In this document: positions 62,032 to 64,000 of the stretch, in pieces
Layout: each line of letters opens with the position of its first letter
Numbering within the stretch: the stretch's first letter is position 1
Source of the DNA: Rutidosis leptorrhynchoides
Lineage: Eukaryota; Streptophyta; Magnoliopsida; Asterales; Asteraceae
Direction of reading: 5' to 3'
DNA: 64,000 nucleotides
Assembly: GCF_046630445.1 (NCBI RefSeq)
Contig: NC_092338.1
Coordinates: 15,223,501 to 15,287,500 of the forward strand
Made by a program: the position numbers and the translations under genes
Notes under the pieces: model-generated
The model's database searches: none
What the model was told of the DNA's origin: nothing
The model's input: the letters and a program-made list of their open reading frames with translations, nothing else

Positions 62032-64000
62032 TGTAGTGACCCGAACTTTTCCATGTTTATATATATTAATTGAGATTGATATTTACATGATTAAATGTTT
62101 CCAACATGTTAAGCAATCAAACTTATTAAGACTTGATTAATTGAAATAGGTTTCATATAGACAATTGACCACCCAAGTTGACCGGTGATTCACGAACGTT
62201 AAAACTTGTAAAAACTATATGATGACATATATATGGTTATATATATAGTTAACATGATATTATGATAATTAAACATATCATTAAGTATATTAACAATGAA
62301 CTACATATGTAAAAACAAGACTACTAACTTAATGATTTCGAAACGAGACATATATGTAACGATTATCGTTGTAACGACATTTAATGTATATATATCATAT
62401 TAAGAGATATTCGTACATCATAATATCATGATAATATAATAATTTAAAATCTCTTTTGATATTATAAACATTGGGTTAACAACATTTAACAAGATCGTTA
62501 ACCTAAAGGTTTCAAAACAACATTTACATGTAACGACTAACGATGACTTAACGACTCAGTTAAAATGTATATACATGTAGTGTTTTAATATGTATTCATA
62601 CACTTTTGAAAGACTTCAAGACACTTATCAAAATACTTCTACTTAACAAAAATGCTTACAATTACATCCTCGTTCAGTTTCATCAACAATTCTACTCGTA
62701 TGCACCCGTATTCGTACTCGTACAATACACAGCTTTTAGATGTATGTACTATTGGTATATACACTCCAATGATCAGCTCTTAGCAGCCCATGTGAGTCAC
62801 CTAACACATGTGGGAACCATCATTTGGCAACTAGCATGAAATATCTCATAAAATTACAAAAATATGAGTAATCATTCATGACTTATTTACATGAAAACAA
62901 AATAACATATCCTTTATATCTAATCCATACACCAACGACCAAAAACACCTACAAACACTTTCATTCTTCAATTTTCTTCATCTAATTGATCTCTCTCAAG
63001 TTCTATCTTCAAGTTCTAAGTGTTCTTCATAAATTTCAAAAGTTCTAGTTTCATAAAATCAAGAATACTTTCAAGTTTGCTAGCTCACTTCCAATCTTGT
63101 AAGGTGATCATCCAACCTCAAGAAATCTTTGTTTCTTACAGTAGGTTATCATTCTAATACAAGGTAATAATCATATTCAAACTTTGGTTCAATTTCTATA
63201 ACTATAACAATCTTATTTCAAGTGATGATCTTACTTGAACTTGTTTTCGTGTCATGATTCTGCTTCAAGAACTTCGAGCCATCCAAGGATCCATTGAAGC
63301 TAGATCCATTTTTCTCTTTTCCAGTAGGTTTATCCAAGGAAATTAAGGTAGTAATGATGTTCATAACATCATTCGATTCATACATATAAAGCTATCTTAT
63401 TCGAAGGTTTAAACTTGTAATCACTAGAACATAGTTTAGTTAATTCTAAACTTGTTCGCAAATAAAAGTTAATCCTTCTAACTTGACTTTTAAAATCAAT
63501 TAAACACATGTTCTATATCTATATGATATGCTAACTTAATGATTTAAAACCTGGAAACACGAAAAACAACGTAAAACCGGATTTACGCCGTCGTAGTAAC
63601 ACCGCGGGCTGTTTTGGGTTAGTTAATTAAAAACTATGATAAACTTTGATTTAAAAGTTGTTATTCTGAGAAAATGATTTTTATTATGAACATGAAACTA
63701 TATCAAAAAATTATGGTTAAACTCAAAGTGGAAGTATGTTTTCTAAAATGGTCATCTAGACGTCGTTCTTTCGACTGAAATGACTACCTTTACAAAAACG
63801 ACTTGTAACTTATTTTTCCGACTAGAAACCTATACTTTTTTTGTTTAGATTCATAAAATAGAGTTCAATATGAAACCATAGCAATTTGATTCACTCAAAA
63901 CGGATTTAAAATGAAGAAGTTATGGGTAAAACAAGATTGGATAATTTTTCTCATTTTAGCTACGTGAAAATTGGTAACAAATCTATTCCAACCATAACTT
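62032..64000 (+). repeat. Element G 3' LTR, cut by the window end
   Basis: The 1969 visible bases match 52193-54161. The one difference I saw is C to T in TTCGCAAACAAAAG (near 63461). Confidence 0.95.

Larger units (their letters stand above)
52193..64000 (+). mobile_element. Element G: apparently intact Tekay-type chromovirus with two extra ORFs (3' end outside window)
   Basis: The order is 5' LTR (52193-55443), Met primer site, acidic ORF (55653-56267), F-box ORF (56406-57089), gag-pol (57431-61996), polypurine region (61995-62031) and 3' LTR (62032 onward). All three ORFs are open. In the 1969 visible bases of the 3' LTR I found a single difference from the 5' LTR, so the insertion is very recent. 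The left flank ends GTAGT; the right flank is not in the window. G could supply enzymes to the related elements C and E. Confidence 0.9.

Overview
The window is plant nuclear DNA. It is AT-rich, with intron-like spacers, microsatellites and nested LTR retrotransposons, and contains nothing bacterial. The LTR families (TGTGATGACCC-type chromoviruses and Athila elements) and the style of the captured fragments suggest a eudicot, most likely Asteraceae. That placement is inference and cannot be proved from the sequence.

Left part (1-19.7 kb). An Athila ORF1-like coding region (1302-2550) is followed by a foldback element lying between two TA microsatellites (2762-3434). Two Helitron 3' ends, each a hairpin plus CTAG|T, lie at 5772 and 18661. 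Element A (6633-16649) sits inside the second Helitron-like tract. It is an Athila-type element with near-identical LTRs, a perfect 5-bp target duplication and a gag-protease ORF, but no polymerase or integrase. A broken 5' fragment resembling a chloroplast tRNase Z gene (19357-19719) comes next.

Middle part (19.7-52 kb). This is one old Ty3/gypsy element, B (19754-52008, probably Reina-type), split by four insertions. They are F (22045-25326, inverted chromovirus solo LTR, TSD ggtac), E (25441-33865, non-autonomous chromovirus, TSD atcta), D (35342-49258, Athila-type solo LTR, TSD cttgg, itself holding element C at 35390-48054) and H (49402-51003, inverted Athila-type solo LTR). Removing them rejoins B's reverse transcriptase and integrase reading frames at F, E and D to the base. 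C has the layout LTR-internal-LTR-partial internal.

Right part (52-64 kb). Element G (52193 to beyond the window) is an apparently intact Tekay-type element with one 1.5-kb-residue gag-pol ORF ending in a chromodomain. Between its primer site and gag it carries two extra intact ORFs: an acidic, low-complexity protein and an F-box protein of a plant host family.

The most interesting signals are two. (1) E and C, two diverged elements without polymerase, share a minus-strand gene. It encodes a 57-residue protein with two hydrophobic segments, has equal length in both, and has a TATA box about 75 bases upstream of the ATG in both. A second antisense ORF lies downstream of it. (2) G carries a captured, intact F-box gene. 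E, C and G share the leader, an internal AACGGGTAGGTA box and the 3' polypurine region. The slot between the two boxes holds gag-pol in G and the antisense module in E and C, so E and C look like modular passengers of a G-type helper. All similarity statements come from reading by eye, with no alignments or searches run.
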